Positions 13,201-22,084 of a DNA stretch of 64,000 nt are shown piece by piece (within the stretch, counting starts at the first letter, position 1; every line of letters starts with the position of its first letter). A model generated the notes under the pieces. The model saw nothing but the letters and a program-made list of their open reading frames with translations, was not told the origin of the DNA and made no database searches. Location of the stretch: NCBI GenBank assembly GCA_009746045.1, contig RPFO01000164.1:600712-664711 (forward strand). Direction: 5' to 3'. Position numbers and translations under genes: made by a program. The stretch is from Mesostigma viride (lineage: Eukaryota; Streptophyta; Mesostigmatophyceae; Mesostigmatales; Mesostigmataceae).

Positions 13201-16200
13201 TAGTGACTGTAGCTTGCAGCTGCTTGAAAGCACACACAACTGCGTGTACAGCAAGAGATCGATGCCAGTTGCACTAATACCGCGAGTCCTGTCGCGCCTC
13301 CTCCCCTGTGCGTGCTTACTGGGGACATGGTTCCCGGGTTCGTCCAGGATCCTCCCTATTCCTGACTTGGTGATGATATCACGAAGGCGACATCATGACT
13401 CCTGTCGCACCTGGGTTCATGGCCACCGCGTCCCTGAGGAGCGCCTCTGCAAGCTCCGCACTGTCAGGGAAGCGCAGCGAGAAGGCGCGACCTGCCGCAC
13501 GTTACCGAGCGTTTGTCGCAGCACAGCACCCGCCACGCAGCCACCAAACGACCTCAACCCGACTATTATTGAGCCCAAGAATCACTAAACCCAAGTATTG
13601 CTGAACGCGAGTATTGCTACACTCAAGTACTGCAAAACCCAATTAAAATTGAAGCAAAGTTGTGGACGCCTAGCAGATCTGGCACTTGGAAGCAAACATA
13701 GACCCGCAAACAGGACCACCCCTAGCAGTTGACAGTATAAACCAAATAGAAACCAGCAACATGGAAAACACATAGCAGCGAGAGCTGGATCGATTAGACT
13801 CGGCTGGGATGAGGCCATGCAGCCCCAAGTGTAGGTACGATAGGGAGACGGCAAATATGGCGTTCATGCCCACCCAAGAGACATGTTATTCAGACGTGGA
13901 ATTTAGACGTGGAATCAGGGAGATGCAGGCTTGGCAGTTGGCGTTCGACTGCAGGCTGATGGTGTGCACCTGCATCGACAAGAGCACTAGTGATGGAAAG
14001 GCGCAACCACGACCGCAGGCAGGACTGGGCTACCCCACGGACAGTTCTCCACACATCTCCGGTGGCTCTGCATAGCGACCAACAGGAGATTGTGGCTCCC
14101 CTGATAGGACCCTGTACCGAAGCAGCATGTTTGACCAAGCCTCTGAGATGCCAGCTCCTGATACTTGAGGGCAGTTTCCTTCCGTCAAGACAGAACGACT
14201 CTAAAGCGGTGTCCATGAATCAGTGGCAGAACTTTATGCTTACAACATGGGCCACACTCCAGGACCTAACAAAAGGCCAACCCGCCACCGCAAGCCAGGC
14301 TGCCAGCAGCTCTGGTTTCCTTATCCAGTACAGCCACCCAACCCAAAGCCACCCAGCGCAAAGCTACCCAACGCAAAGCCACCCAACGCACCAAGTCCCA
14401 GCCGGATGGTGAAGATGTCGGTAAGCTCTGACGCAGTCAGCTGGGGAGACCAGTTGTCGACGGGACAAACATGGCCAAGGTAGTGTGGTAAGGGGATGCC
14501 AGGGGGGAGGTGGGGGAGGTGGGGAGGACACAGTAGCCACGTGGGTGGTTCGTAGCCGCGCATGCACTTGGGCGACGTGGATGCATTGAGCAGGGCTGTG
14601 CCATGGTCCCTGTTCTAGAATAGTCTTCGCACGTGTGACGGGTGAGAGGGGCAGCCCATAACAAGAGCCACAACAAGACCCTTAACAAGACCCACTACAA
14701 GGGCCATAACCAGAACCTTAACAAGGCCCATAAGAAGACCCATAACCAGACCCTTAACGAGAGCCATAACAAGAGCCATAACCAGACCCTTAACAAGACC
14801 TATAACCAGACCTTTAACAAGACCCTTAACAAGACCCATGACAAGACCCATAACCAGACCCATGACAAGACCCATAACCAGACCCATGACAAGACCCATG
14901 ACAAGGGCCATGAGGCATGTGTATGACCGTGCATCCTGACCAGAGCACTGGCGCTTGTTGATTTGGGCGACAAAAAGAGTGGATGACGAGCATGTGGTGG
15001 GGGGGGGGGAGAAGGTACATGTCAACAGCCCCCTGGCAGCAGACTGGCCACAAGCATGTTCCAAGAAGGACGTAATGCAGCGTTTTGAGCATGTGGGAAG
15101 CTTCCCCTGGAGCGGGTGACACCACTTTACATAACTCGAGACGCCCAAGGCCACTAGTCCAATGTAGCAGCGTTGGCAGAGTGGTACACAATAGGGAGGC
15201 ACACACGGCCTCTATTAATAACATGACCTACGATGTAGCTGTGTCGCATGCGCACATGGGGCAGACTGTGCACACCTTTTGCTGCGCACATCCACTCATC
15301 AAAACGCCCGCTCGCATTACACGGTACGGTTGCCCACCTCGCCAGCGGCTGAGCGCGAGGCTGCCATCGTTGCTGCCTGCTGCACGCCACTGACGTAAAC
15401 CCAGTTGGTTGCATTCACTACCCATTTGCCGGCCCAGAAGGATACACTGTAGGGCTACAGATTGCATAACCGACCCCCTCAGAGGCTTCATAGCCCTTCA
15501 AGCCCCTAGACCCCCTGAAGGCCCCCCTATTCGGTAGGCAACCGTCACCATCACTAGCTTAGGTCTCTCGAGGTGACCGATCCTCAGGTAGTGGGAGTTA
15601 AAGTTCACACCCATTCATTAGATGTTTGCCAGTGTTTCTTGCACCCGCCGACCCCCACTCACGTAGCCCCCCCAGCCCCCATGCCAGGCGATCTACACGG
15701 GTGGCAGCATACCGTAGACGTGGGCGAGGACGTGAGTAGCTGCTGCAGGCTGTTCCACGCGTCCTCCGCCCTGCCCATCTCCACCTGCAGCTTTGTGAGC
15801 GTGACGAGGGCCGCCCTGTCGTTGCCTTGCTGCGCGCACGCAGGATTGACCGTGTGGCGCGACCGCGAGACAAACCGGACGCGGCATAAGAGCAAGGCGC
15901 ACATCGCGTGCGTCCAGAACGCAAGGGAAGCCTCGGGGGTAATGGGAAGGCACACAGGGGTTGCCTTGCGCGTCACTAGGAATGGGCATCACTAGAAATG
16001 GCAGGTATAACGGGCAGGTGACATGGCTGACGGGCCTGTAGTCACGGTTTGCACGTCCACCATAAGGCTAGCTGCCGGCCATTGTCATGACCTTAAGGAG
16101 CAATTATATAACAGACCAACCAGCTGTGTTCCGGCATTGACAGAGGCACGGCAATTTGGAGCGGGTACTCGACCACTTCCACGAGCGGGATGCCTCGGCT

Positions 16201-19200
16201 GAGAATCCAACAGGTGTGCACTTACAGATGTGTACTTACAACAGATGTGCACTTACTGTACAGTCTAGTAGAGCTCCGCAGCTACACGCAGCAGCAAGCC
16301 GTGATGATCCAAACGATGCTTCCCAATAAATGCATATGGGATGTCTGTGTAATAGTTTTTACTAACAAGCCGTGATGATATCCCAACGATGCTCGTTCCC
16401 AATAAATGCATATGGGATGTCTTTGTACTAGTTTTTAATAGCAAGCCGTGATGATACCCAAACGATGCTCGTTCCCAATAAATGCATATGGGATGTCTTT
16501 GTACTAGTTTCCACTACATGGAACGAGCATCGTTTGGATATCATCACGGCTTGCTATTAAGAACTAGTACAAAGACATCCCATATGCATTTATTGGGAAC
16601 GAGCATCGTTGGGATATCATCACGGCTTGCTATTAAAAACTAGTACACAGATATCCCATATGCATTTATTGGGAAGCATCGTTTGGATCATCACAGCTTG
16701 CTATTAAAAACTAGTACACAGACATCCCATATGCATTTATTGGGAACGAGCATCGTTGGGATATCATCACGGCTCGCTATGTCACAAGCGAGAAAACACG
16801 TGTGCCCACTGCGAGCTCTAGATGCACCACAAGCACATATGGCACATGACCTACATTACATCCCAGCTCTCGCAAACTATCTATGCGGGAGTTGGTTGAC
16901 GCATTACTCATGCCCATAGTTGACAAAACAATGGTAGGATGGCCCACAAGGTGATCTCGATTAATGCCTAGTATATTGCATGGCTGTAGAATAAAATTAT
17001 GACAGTGCAGTGGCAGCACTGATCCCCCTGAACCCCATCCTGTTGCCCGCAGGCAGCACATATTGCCTTGACAGCACCCGCCAAGGTCTACACGGCCACC
17101 TTGCAGCATCCACAGGGTACTAAAGCCGCGTGGCGGCACTTCTCGGGAGTAGGCGATCCTCGGTTGTCCTCTATCATGCCATTCAAGAGTAAACAGCCGT
17201 GCCTCAAACCGTGGGTAGGATACTTTAGCCTATAAACAGGTGTGCCCACCTGTACACGCAGAACCTCGCGATAAATGGGCTCGGCCTCGGCATACCGTCG
17301 GGCTTGAATGAGCAGGCGACCCTGCCAGGGCGTTATGGGAGGCATGAGGCACAGCCAGCGAGGCAAGAATGCAACAGGTGGAATAGGCGGGTGCAATAGG
17401 GAGCGGCATGGTTTCCCATATGTATGAAGTGGCATGATGTTCGATAGGGCCATAGGGGGCAGCTTGGGTATGGGCCAGTAGCTGCACACACTCAGTCAGC
17501 TCGCACAAATACATCAAAGCCACATCACTTTCACAAAAGGAGAGAATGGCTGGAGTTGGTGCGTGAACCATCAAGGGTTCTCAAAGATTAAGGATCTTGT
17601 CTCGATGACTACAATATCAAGGAGACAACAATACGCTTATGTATTAAGGATCTTGTTTCGATGACTACAATATCAAGGAGACAACAATATGCTTATGCAT
17701 TAAGGATCTTGTTTCGATGACTACAATATCAAGGAGACAACAATATGCTTATGTATATTAAGGATCTTGTTTCGATGACTACAATATGCTTACTTGCAGT
17801 ATTGGACCAGTGGATGTACTTCACAAGTGCCAGCCAGTGGGATAACGCCACATGTACTGTGTGAGCGTTCCCAGGCCTCCACGTCACCAGCTGGCCTAGC
17901 GCCGGTGTAGTCCTGTTATGAGCACTGAGCCTACTATCGGCCAACCATATGTGTACCTGACTTGGAACCTTCTAGAAGTATCTAACATGCGGCATGCACC
18001 GAACTAGATGGAATGCATGTGCGCGTAGGATAGTCAGCCACACAAACAAAGGTGCCAAACGCAGCAGGTTCTCATGCGCAGTGAAGACGAAAACTAAGGT
18101 CGTCTTGAGACTGACGACTGTTTATGATGAACGTAATGAAAGAGAATCGCGACTGTCTATGGTTCATGAAATACGAAGCGTCTAAGTTGCATCGAAATGA
18201 CTATCAATGATAATTCAGTATCATGAGAGATACCATCCCTCTAATTACAAAGGGAAGTACGGCAGCAAAGGGCTACACGGCAACAGCATCCAGTATGTGG
18301 GACCCACACACCGGTCAACACAACTCTCAAGTAACGTCTATACCAAAATACCACCAGTTGCGGAGCGGCCGCTGGGCATGTCGAGGCCCTCTCGTGAGAT
18401 ACAACTCACTGTGTGAGCTCAACACTATAATTTCCGTTCTGGAAGGGCACACAGACGGCAGGTGGCGGCAATTCTACTAGGAGTAATTGTCTGGGACAGC
18501 TGGAAAAAATTGCGTCATGCTTGTAAACAGCTATGAACGAGACATCTGTCGCTCGTCAACGTGTGGCCAAAGCCAGGCGGTTAGACCTGACCGCGTACCA
18601 ATGTGAATGCAATCTATGACGGCTGGGAAGCAAACATTAGCAGCACATGCCACGCACGCATGCAAGCGACATACCGAGCTCAGTATGTCCCTGCGACAAT
18701 ATTATACCGGTGATACATCCTTAGTAAGGCTTAGCCTACCACGTGGCCCACGCGCATGTGCGCCCATAATGGCCCCATGGATGATGCCTTAAGAATTCAG
18801 CCATGCACTGCCTATAATGGGACTCCCCATGGATGATGCATTAAGAATTTAGCCAAGCTCTGCCTATGCAGAGAGTCACTCTCTGCTGAGAAGCCATGCC
18901 CTAGCCTTGTATAGCCATGGTGATCTTCCCCCCCAATGTCTGCGCCCCCCCTAGGTGCTGGAATACATAGTGGTGTGCAGGTGCACTCTGTGCCCCCAGA
19001 GCAGGTGTAGTTTACATCCTACCCTTGCAGGAAGTAGCCCAGAATGTATTAAAAGCCATATGCCCCTTCTCAGGGATATGTGCTACATGTACTCCCAACG
19101 GAGTTATGTTCCAATTCAATTCAATTCAATTCAATACATCCTTGCGACAGCAGGCACGATCCCAGCGACCACCGTTGTTGACAGTGCATCTTGCAAGTCC

Positions 19201-21115
19201 GCGTCCGACACTACATTTCCGTGTGGCCATGGCTGAAGTGATTTTATTGAAGTTGGCAGTGAACGTATGTATATTGGTGCTGTCCACCACCTCCACGGTC
19301 TACTGCAGCCACGTTGTTGCCCAGAGAAGCCCTCCCCCCCCTGGTTACACACGTGTGCCTCGTACCAGTCGCGCCTAGTCAGCGCGCTGACTACCAGGAT
19401 GCTCCACGCCTCCTACCAGGCCATGGAGCATGCCTCCTACCAGGTTATTGAGCGTGCCTCCTACCAGGTTATGGAGCGTGCCTCCTACCAGGTTATGGAG
19501 CGTGCCTCCTACCAGGCTATTGAGCATGCCTCCTACCAGGTTATGGAGTGTGCCTCCTACCAGGCTATGGAGCGTGCCTCCTACCAGGCTATGGAGCATG
19601 CCTCCTACCAGGTTATTGAGTGTGCCTCCTACCAGGTTATTGAGCGTGATCAGCTTGGTGGGCGCCAGCCGCAGCGCCTCACGGTAGTGCTTCTCCGCAA
19701 CGTCCAAGAGGCCGGCCTGGCCGTTTCCAAAGCAACCTCAGCACGACAGGGAGGGGGCGAAAGGGAGTCGCTTTCCCCGCAAATGTCAGCACTACTACCA
19801 CAGACACTCGCACTACACTCGACCAGGAACTGCCACGGTTCAGCGGCCCGCCAGATATGCATGGTAGCAGGGATGCTCGCGCAAACAGCCGAGAACACCT
19901 CTGTGCCGAGAACACCTCTGTCAGCCACCGCTCTGATGCTGTCTACCCTGAGTCTGCTTGCTTGCCCCATAGGCGGGGCGATATGCGACTGGCAGACAAC
20001 ACTATGTACATCGGTGGCTGCCCAACGACAATGGTCCAGGCAATCAACAGCCAATCACTGCAGGATGCTATTGACGTACTCCCAGCTGTGCGCTTGCAAA
20101 GTATCGCAGCGACGAACAGCCGTCGCGTAGCAACCTGGGGAGGCAGCCTCTTCCCTGCCTGCTTGCCTAATCTAAGCATGCACGTATATGCATACAGCGT
20201 GCACATATAGGCATACAGCATGCACATAGATGCATAGAGCATGCACACATATGCATACAGCATTCATATATATCCACCAACCATGAATACTTTCGTTGAT
20301 CATCACGACAAGGAGGGGAAAAGAGCAAACATGGGAATATATATTTGCATAGATGCATGGACATATGGACGGATGGACAGATGGGCGGCCGTACGGGCAG
20401 GCAGGCCGGCGGGCGGGCGGGCGGGCGGGCGGGCGGGCGGGCGGGCGGCCAGGTGGATTATTAGACGGATGGGTACTTGGAGCATGCCAGGTCTCCTCAC
20501 CGTGTGCGCATGCAGACCCAGCCCATGGTAGCCATCCGGGTCGTCCGGGTGCAGCGCCACCGCGGCGTGGAAACAGTCACGCGCATCCTCCCTCAACCCC
20601 GCCTGCATGTACAACCGCCCGAGCTCCTTGGCGTTGATCCCTGGGTCCTGCTTGTACTTGCGCAGCTCGACCAGGAGCTGGAATAGTAATAACAATATTA
20701 ATAGGAACAGCAACAACAATAATAACAACATCACGCAACGCATATAAATTAATGGGGTGGCAGAACACGCACGCAGTATGGGGTGGCAGATGCAGGAATG
20801 AGTGCGGCGGCTTGACTGTTATCATCCGCGCAAAGATCATCAGTCACAGGATAAGGTGAATCCGATTGGATTAAAATTCGGACAGACCTCCGAGGCCTTG
20901 GTGACGTCCCCCTCACGCTCGAGAGCCAGCGCTTGGAGGAACAGCGAGTCCCGTCGGTTCGCCTCGTCAGCAGAGACAGCCGGCGCTTCAGGCGCCGATT
21001 TCTGTTTGGACGCGGACTTTGCCCTGCGCGGGCTAGCGCCTTCGACGCACAGGATTGTCATGCTAACCACTAGCAAGCGGCACACGCCGAAAAAAGTGGT
21101 CGTTGGCCTCATCAT
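1105..21115 (-). CDS. TPR / O-GlcNAc transferase-like glycosyltransferase (GT41), 14 exons traced, 3' end outside window
   Basis: Proteins of this family transfer a sugar from a nucleotide-sugar donor to Ser/Thr, with TPR repeats recruiting substrates. Exons in order (high to low coordinate): 21115-20888, 20677-20501, 19716-19633, 17321-17250, 15829-15697 (or 15713), 13491-13411, 12466-12381, 11035-10903, 8884-8788, 7919-7767, 5103-5011, 4131-3986, 2669-2596, 1193-1105. The first nine give a signal-peptide-like start and TPR helices. The next two give the CDW linker. The last three match the GT41 catalytic N-lobe: LRVGYVSSDF, LVDLNGHTSG and FALRPAPLQ...GFPGTSGASF. Most junctions have GT/AG and matching phase. 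Junctions 8-9, 9-10, 10-11, 11-12 and 12-13 do not match in phase with the sites chosen, so small exons are missing or some sites are wrong. A start with a signal peptide is unusual, because classical OGT and SPY are nucleocytoplasmic. The C-lobe with the UDP-binding site must lie to the left of base 1. Confidence 0.82.
1391..1505 (+). repeat. CCG/CCA trinucleotide array
   Basis: About 115 bp of CCG with short CCA runs, in the intron between GT41 exons 13 and 14. On the transcribed strand it reads (CGG)n/(TGG)n, giving Ala/Val runs that are not coding. Confidence 0.95.
1823..2096 (+). repeat. 23-bp minisatellite, 12 copies
   Basis: The unit is ATGCCACATAGCATGCGCTG plus three bases. It is intronic. 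Since 23 is not a multiple of 3 and the unit has no minus-strand stop, all three minus frames stay open, producing long spurious ORFs. Confidence 0.95.
2596..2669 (-). CDS. GT41 gene exon 13: catalytic domain
   Basis: The acceptor ACCTCCAG is followed by APVLAKFIQGHRIQVLVDLN and GHTSG, matching the I.ILVD.NGHT.G segment of GT41. The strong donor CAG/GTATGT leaves one base, completed in exon 14 to GGC (Gly). Confidence 0.88.
2670..3985. other. Intron(s) between GT41 exons 12 and 13
   Basis: I see no mobile element or array here. Family alignment says 30-40 residues are missing between the exons, so a coding exon probably hides in this stretch. Confidence 0.4.
3986..4131 (-). CDS. GT41 gene exon 12: start of the catalytic domain
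   Basis: The acceptor TGTGCAG is followed by 48 codons that include NVLRVGYVSSDFREHPVGKL and VSDVFRHHDRAKFE. This is the characteristic first strand of the GT41 catalytic N-lobe (LR.GYVSSDF.NHP...L). The donor is GAG/GTGAGG. At least one exon is expected between this and exon 13 for the YAL...DG segment of the family; I did not find it. Confidence 0.88.
5011..5103 (-). CDS. GT41 gene exon 11: probable linker exon
   Basis: The acceptor TTTCACAG and the donor CAA/GTGAGC bound 31 open codons (METLSAITLDDATVAAAAAA then DMLEDQGEQ). Position and pattern fit the helix that precedes the GT41 catalytic domain. Motif support is weaker than for the flanking exons, and the phase does not match exon 10. 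Confidence 0.5.
5225..5485 (+). repeat. Degenerate ~28-bp tandem repeat
   Basis: Units of the type GGTATGCTTTGGAAATA followed by an AAGA-rich spacer recur about nine times with varying length. The array lies in the intron between GT41 exons 10 and 11. Confidence 0.75.
5863..6189. mobile_element. Pogo/mariner-like MITE with TA target duplication
   Basis: The 327-bp element has 25-bp terminal inverted repeats with one mismatch, beginning CAGTCATCCCCGCG, flanked by TA on both sides (5861-5862 and 6190-6191). The ends resemble pogo/Tigger-type mariner termini. Internal segments repeat the CCGCGTTAAGTTACGAC motif. No transposase is encoded. Confidence 0.8.
6190..6280 (+). repeat. 38-bp repeats carrying extra copies of the MITE right end
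   Basis: Two further tandem copies of the MITE right terminus (AACTTAACGCGGGGATGACT plus GTA) follow the element, each with a spacer TATACGGTGGGAAGG. Confidence 0.85.
7148..7237 (+). repeat. (GA)n microsatellite
   Basis: About 45 GA units, intronic (between GT41 exons 10 and 11). On the transcribed strand it is a (TC)n pyrimidine tract. Confidence 0.97.
7767..7919 (-). CDS. GT41 gene exon 10: end of the TPR region and CDW linker
   Basis: The acceptor CACCCAG is followed by LYASALEVHSLEPFARVRLA then GLRVDLCDWRERDIEEWRL. The CDW tripeptide followed by an acidic/basic helix is the hallmark of the segment between TPRs and catalytic domain in OGT. The donor is GCG/GTGAGG, two bases into a codon. 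Confidence 0.8.
8788..8884 (-). CDS. GT41 gene exon 9: TPR repeat
   Basis: The exon follows the acceptor TTGCAG and encodes AATKAPSDASIISSLALLAR then KEGHILQSAEY, ending at TAC/GTATCT. The TPR pattern is clear. The phase does not match exon 8 unless an alternative acceptor five bases further in (8879) is used. Confidence 0.65.
9295..9478 (+). repeat. CACATGCCTCACCA minisatellite with a two-part higher-order unit
   Basis: Alternating 25-bp and 32-bp sub-units (CACATGCCTCACCAAACATA / CACATGCCTCACCAGACACA) form a ~57-bp higher-order repeat. It is intronic in the GT41 gene. Confidence 0.85.
10903..11035 (-). CDS. GT41 gene exon 8: TPR repeat
   Basis: After the acceptor TCTGCAG the exon encodes RERDAEQALEAARERGGDSA and NVLKTLGLLLLN, again TPR helices. 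It ends at a strong donor, GTTG/GTATGT, leaving one base. Confidence 0.75.
11997..12037 (+). repeat. (CAGGTGC)n, about five copies
   Basis: A 7-bp repeat in the intron between GT41 exons 7 and 8. Each unit carries a splice-site-like CAGGTG. Confidence 0.9.
12381..12466 (-). CDS. GT41 gene exon 7: TPR repeat
   Basis: The acceptor GTGGCAG is followed by SLDALNLLAVHLTQDLSRAT and EALALYRW. It follows exon 6 in phase. The end is taken at the GTGGGA donor (12380), which keeps exon 8 in frame; an alternative GTGGGT lies four bases earlier. Confidence 0.75.
12934..13122 (+). repeat. 29-bp minisatellite, six copies plus a partial
   Basis: The unit is GACCTAGCCACATATGTCTA followed by TTAATTAAT. It is AT-rich and lies between GT41 exons 6 and 7. 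Confidence 0.95.
13411..13491 (-). CDS. GT41 gene exon 6: TPR repeat
   Basis: The acceptor GCGGCAG is followed by RAFSLRFPDSAELAEALLRD and AVAMNP, a TPR helix B ending in the usual NP turn. The donor CCAG/GTGCGA leaves one base, which exon 7 completes to GGA (Gly). Confidence 0.8.
14657..14922 (+). repeat. 12-bp array (CATAACCAGACC type)
   Basis: About 22 variants of a 12-bp unit fall in the intron between GT41 exons 5 and 6. The period of four codons leaves frames open on both strands (for example MGLVKGLV repeats on the minus strand), which is not evidence of coding. Confidence 0.9.
15697..15829 (-). CDS. GT41 gene exon 5: TPR repeat
   Basis: After the acceptor GCGCAG the exon reads QGNDRAALVTLTKLQVEMGR then AEDAWNSLQQLLTSSP, a clear TPR. 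Two donors are possible: GTATGC at 15712, and GTAGAT at 15696. The second leaves the phase that exon 6 needs, so I used it. If the first is right, a small exon is missing before exon 6. Confidence 0.75.
16296..16780. repeat. Inverted tandem array of a ~76-bp unit
   Basis: About 2.8 direct copies of a unit containing CCCAATAAATGCATATGGGA and AAGCCGTGATGAT are followed, around 16510-16520, by about 3.3 copies in the opposite orientation. The whole can fold into a hairpin of more than 200 bp. It lies in the intron between GT41 exons 4 and 5. Confidence 0.92.
17250..17321 (-). CDS. GT41 gene exon 4: TPR repeat
   Basis: The acceptor CTGGCAG is followed by 24 codons, GRLLIQARRYAEAEPIYREV plus LRVQ, and then the donor GTGGGC. 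The peptide continues the helix started by NNL at the end of exon 3, in phase 0. Confidence 0.85.
17588..17791 (+). repeat. 56-bp minisatellite, about 3.6 copies
   Basis: The unit starts TTAAGGATCTTGTTTCGATG and includes ACTACAATATCAAGGAGACA. Copies are nearly identical. Intronic, between GT41 exons 3 and 4. Confidence 0.93.
18723..19133 (+). mobile_element. 5'-truncated family-B retroelement (3' UTR only) with AATTC tail
   Basis: The 411-bp insert ends in four AATTC repeats and is flanked by a 10-bp target duplication, ATACATCCTT (18713-18722 and 19134-19143). Its sequence matches, in reverse, the 3' UTR of the family-B element at 42777-43216, including AGGCTTAGCC...CACGCGCATG and GGAGTTATGTT before the tail. 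It is an insertion by target-primed reverse transcription into a GT41 intron. Confidence 0.88.
19395..19645 (-). repeat. 24-bp minisatellite repeating a splice donor, ~10 copies
   Basis: On the minus strand each unit reads CTGGTAGGAGGCACACTCAA plus four bases and contains the exon 3 donor CTG/GTAGGA. The 8-codon period (LVGGTLHN) stays open throughout. See the finding on this array. Confidence 0.95.
19633..19716 (-). CDS. GT41 gene exon 3: TPR repeat with amplified donor site
   Basis: After the acceptor GGCCAG the exon encodes AGLLDVAEKHYREALRLAPT and KLITLNNL, completing the repeat begun in exon 2. It ends at CTG/GTAGGA. This donor lies at the first unit of a 24-bp tandem array (19395-19645), so the same donor recurs about ten times downstream in the same reading frame. 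Confidence 0.85.
20175..20270 (+). repeat. CATATGCATACAGCATGCA-type repeats
   Basis: Four to five units of about 21-22 bp, intronic between GT41 exons 2 and 3. Confidence 0.8.
20397..20450 (+). repeat. (GGGC)n tract
   Basis: About ten GGGC units just downstream of the exon 2 donor. The plus strand could form G-quadruplexes; on the transcript this is a C-rich tract. Confidence 0.9.
20501..20677 (-). CDS. GT41 gene exon 2: TPR repeats
   Basis: The acceptor TTCCAG is followed by 59 in-frame codons ending at the donor GTGAGG. The peptide includes ELGRLYMQAGLREDARDCF and AVALHPDDPDGYHGLGLHA, which are textbook TPR helix A/B signatures. It joins exon 1 in phase 0. Confidence 0.85.
20888..21115 (-). 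CDS. GT41 gene exon 1: signal peptide and start of the TPR region
   Basis: The start codon is the first of two adjacent ATGs. Residues 1-26 have a short charged start, then a hydrophobic stretch (CRLLVVSMTILCVEG), which looks like a secretory signal. A basic linker (PRRAKSASKQKS) and the first TPR helix (SLFLQALALEREGDVTKASE) follow. The exon ends in phase 0 at GAG/GTCTGT. Base 21115 therefore marks the 5' end of the coding region, and the gene runs leftward. Confidence 0.75.
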
Positions 21116-21899
21116 GTCCGTGATGCCTAATGCTTACACGGAATCAGGATGTACAATGCCCACTTTTTGTGGGCACCTGTCAACACTTGCTATGTCTCGC
21201 GATCGGAATAATCATCGCTATGCGCTGAACAGCCTAGCATTGCCCGAATCTTCCAGGAAACTGCACGGATATGGCGGCGTGTGGTGTAACAATCCAAGCG
21301 AGTGCATGAGGATAATTGAGCTGCCGCTCGGGCGGTAAGTAGTACACGCTGCTTTCAACAGATTTTAGCCCCGTTCGCGAATTTCCTCGTCGAACACCAT
21401 GTTCAGCCCAGGCAAATTCTGCAGCTAATGAGAGAACACGTCGTGTTGGCTTTCTGGTCCGGCAGCTGCAATGATGTCTGTGCTAACGCAGGTTCCGTTG
21501 TTCACCTGACCGAGTACATCACGATGCTTACAGCGTTAGAAGTCCTAGATGTCGACGACAGGTTTATAGCTAAGATATATAGCGGGTTGCGCACCCCGTA
21601 GCCATCCACTGTTTGTGCACCCAGGTTCGATGGAGAGTCCTACCTCACAACTCAAGGAGCGACTGGGTGCATCTCTCTCGCAATACAGCTGCAGCGATGG
21701 ATGAACTGGCTTTTTCTGTATCTAGAGGGGAATATTACCAAAAGCCGTCATTGATAGTCATTGATTATGTTATCCTGATATGCACGCAACGCCCAACACG
21801 ATTATGGCCAGCGTTCAAGTCATTGCGATCCATTCCTAATCAAATGACGACCATTTCCAGAGATAACTGAGGAATTTGGTCAACGATCCACACTGTACA
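21116..21899. promoter_or_regulatory. Upstream region of the GT41 gene (left half of a former divergent promoter)
   Basis: No ORF or repeat of note is seen here. The stretch lies 5' of the GT41 start codon and ends at the left target-site duplication of the LINE. Joined to 34284-34887 it would form the ~1.4-kb spacer between two divergent genes. Its promoter role is inferred from position only. Confidence 0.4.
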
Positions 21900-21913
21900 G
21901 TGTAACTAAATTA
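21900..21913. repeat. LINE target-site duplication, left copy
   Basis: GTGTAACTAAATTA, identical to 34284-34297. The right copy sits beside a partial duplicate (GTGTAACTAAACTT), so the exact boundary could shift by a few bases. Confidence 0.8.
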
Positions 21914-22033
21914 TCGGGGAAATGGGTATATTTTATTAGCCAATTATGGACCAAAGAGGTGAGAGGGGAAATGAGTATCAGCGAATCCTAATGAAGGTGG
22001 GCACACACACGTGTGGCGGTGACAGGTGAAAGG

Positions 22034-22084
22034 CTAATAGGGCGCGTTATTAGACCAGGGAAGCCATTGGACCTGAGTAATGTC
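22034..22084 (-). pseudogene. LINE ORF2, detached C-terminal 16 codons and stop
   Basis: With the hAT element and one copy of its 8-bp duplication removed, ORF2 reads on from NMPHG into DITQVQWLPWSNNAPY and a TAG stop. The phase is exact: 1452 codons lie before the insertion and 17 after it. This short tail is the original end of ORF2. Confidence 0.85.

Noticed and set aside
14657-14922. CRISPR-like array
   Set aside because: The 12-bp units are contiguous with no spacers, and the genome is eukaryotic. It is a simple minisatellite.
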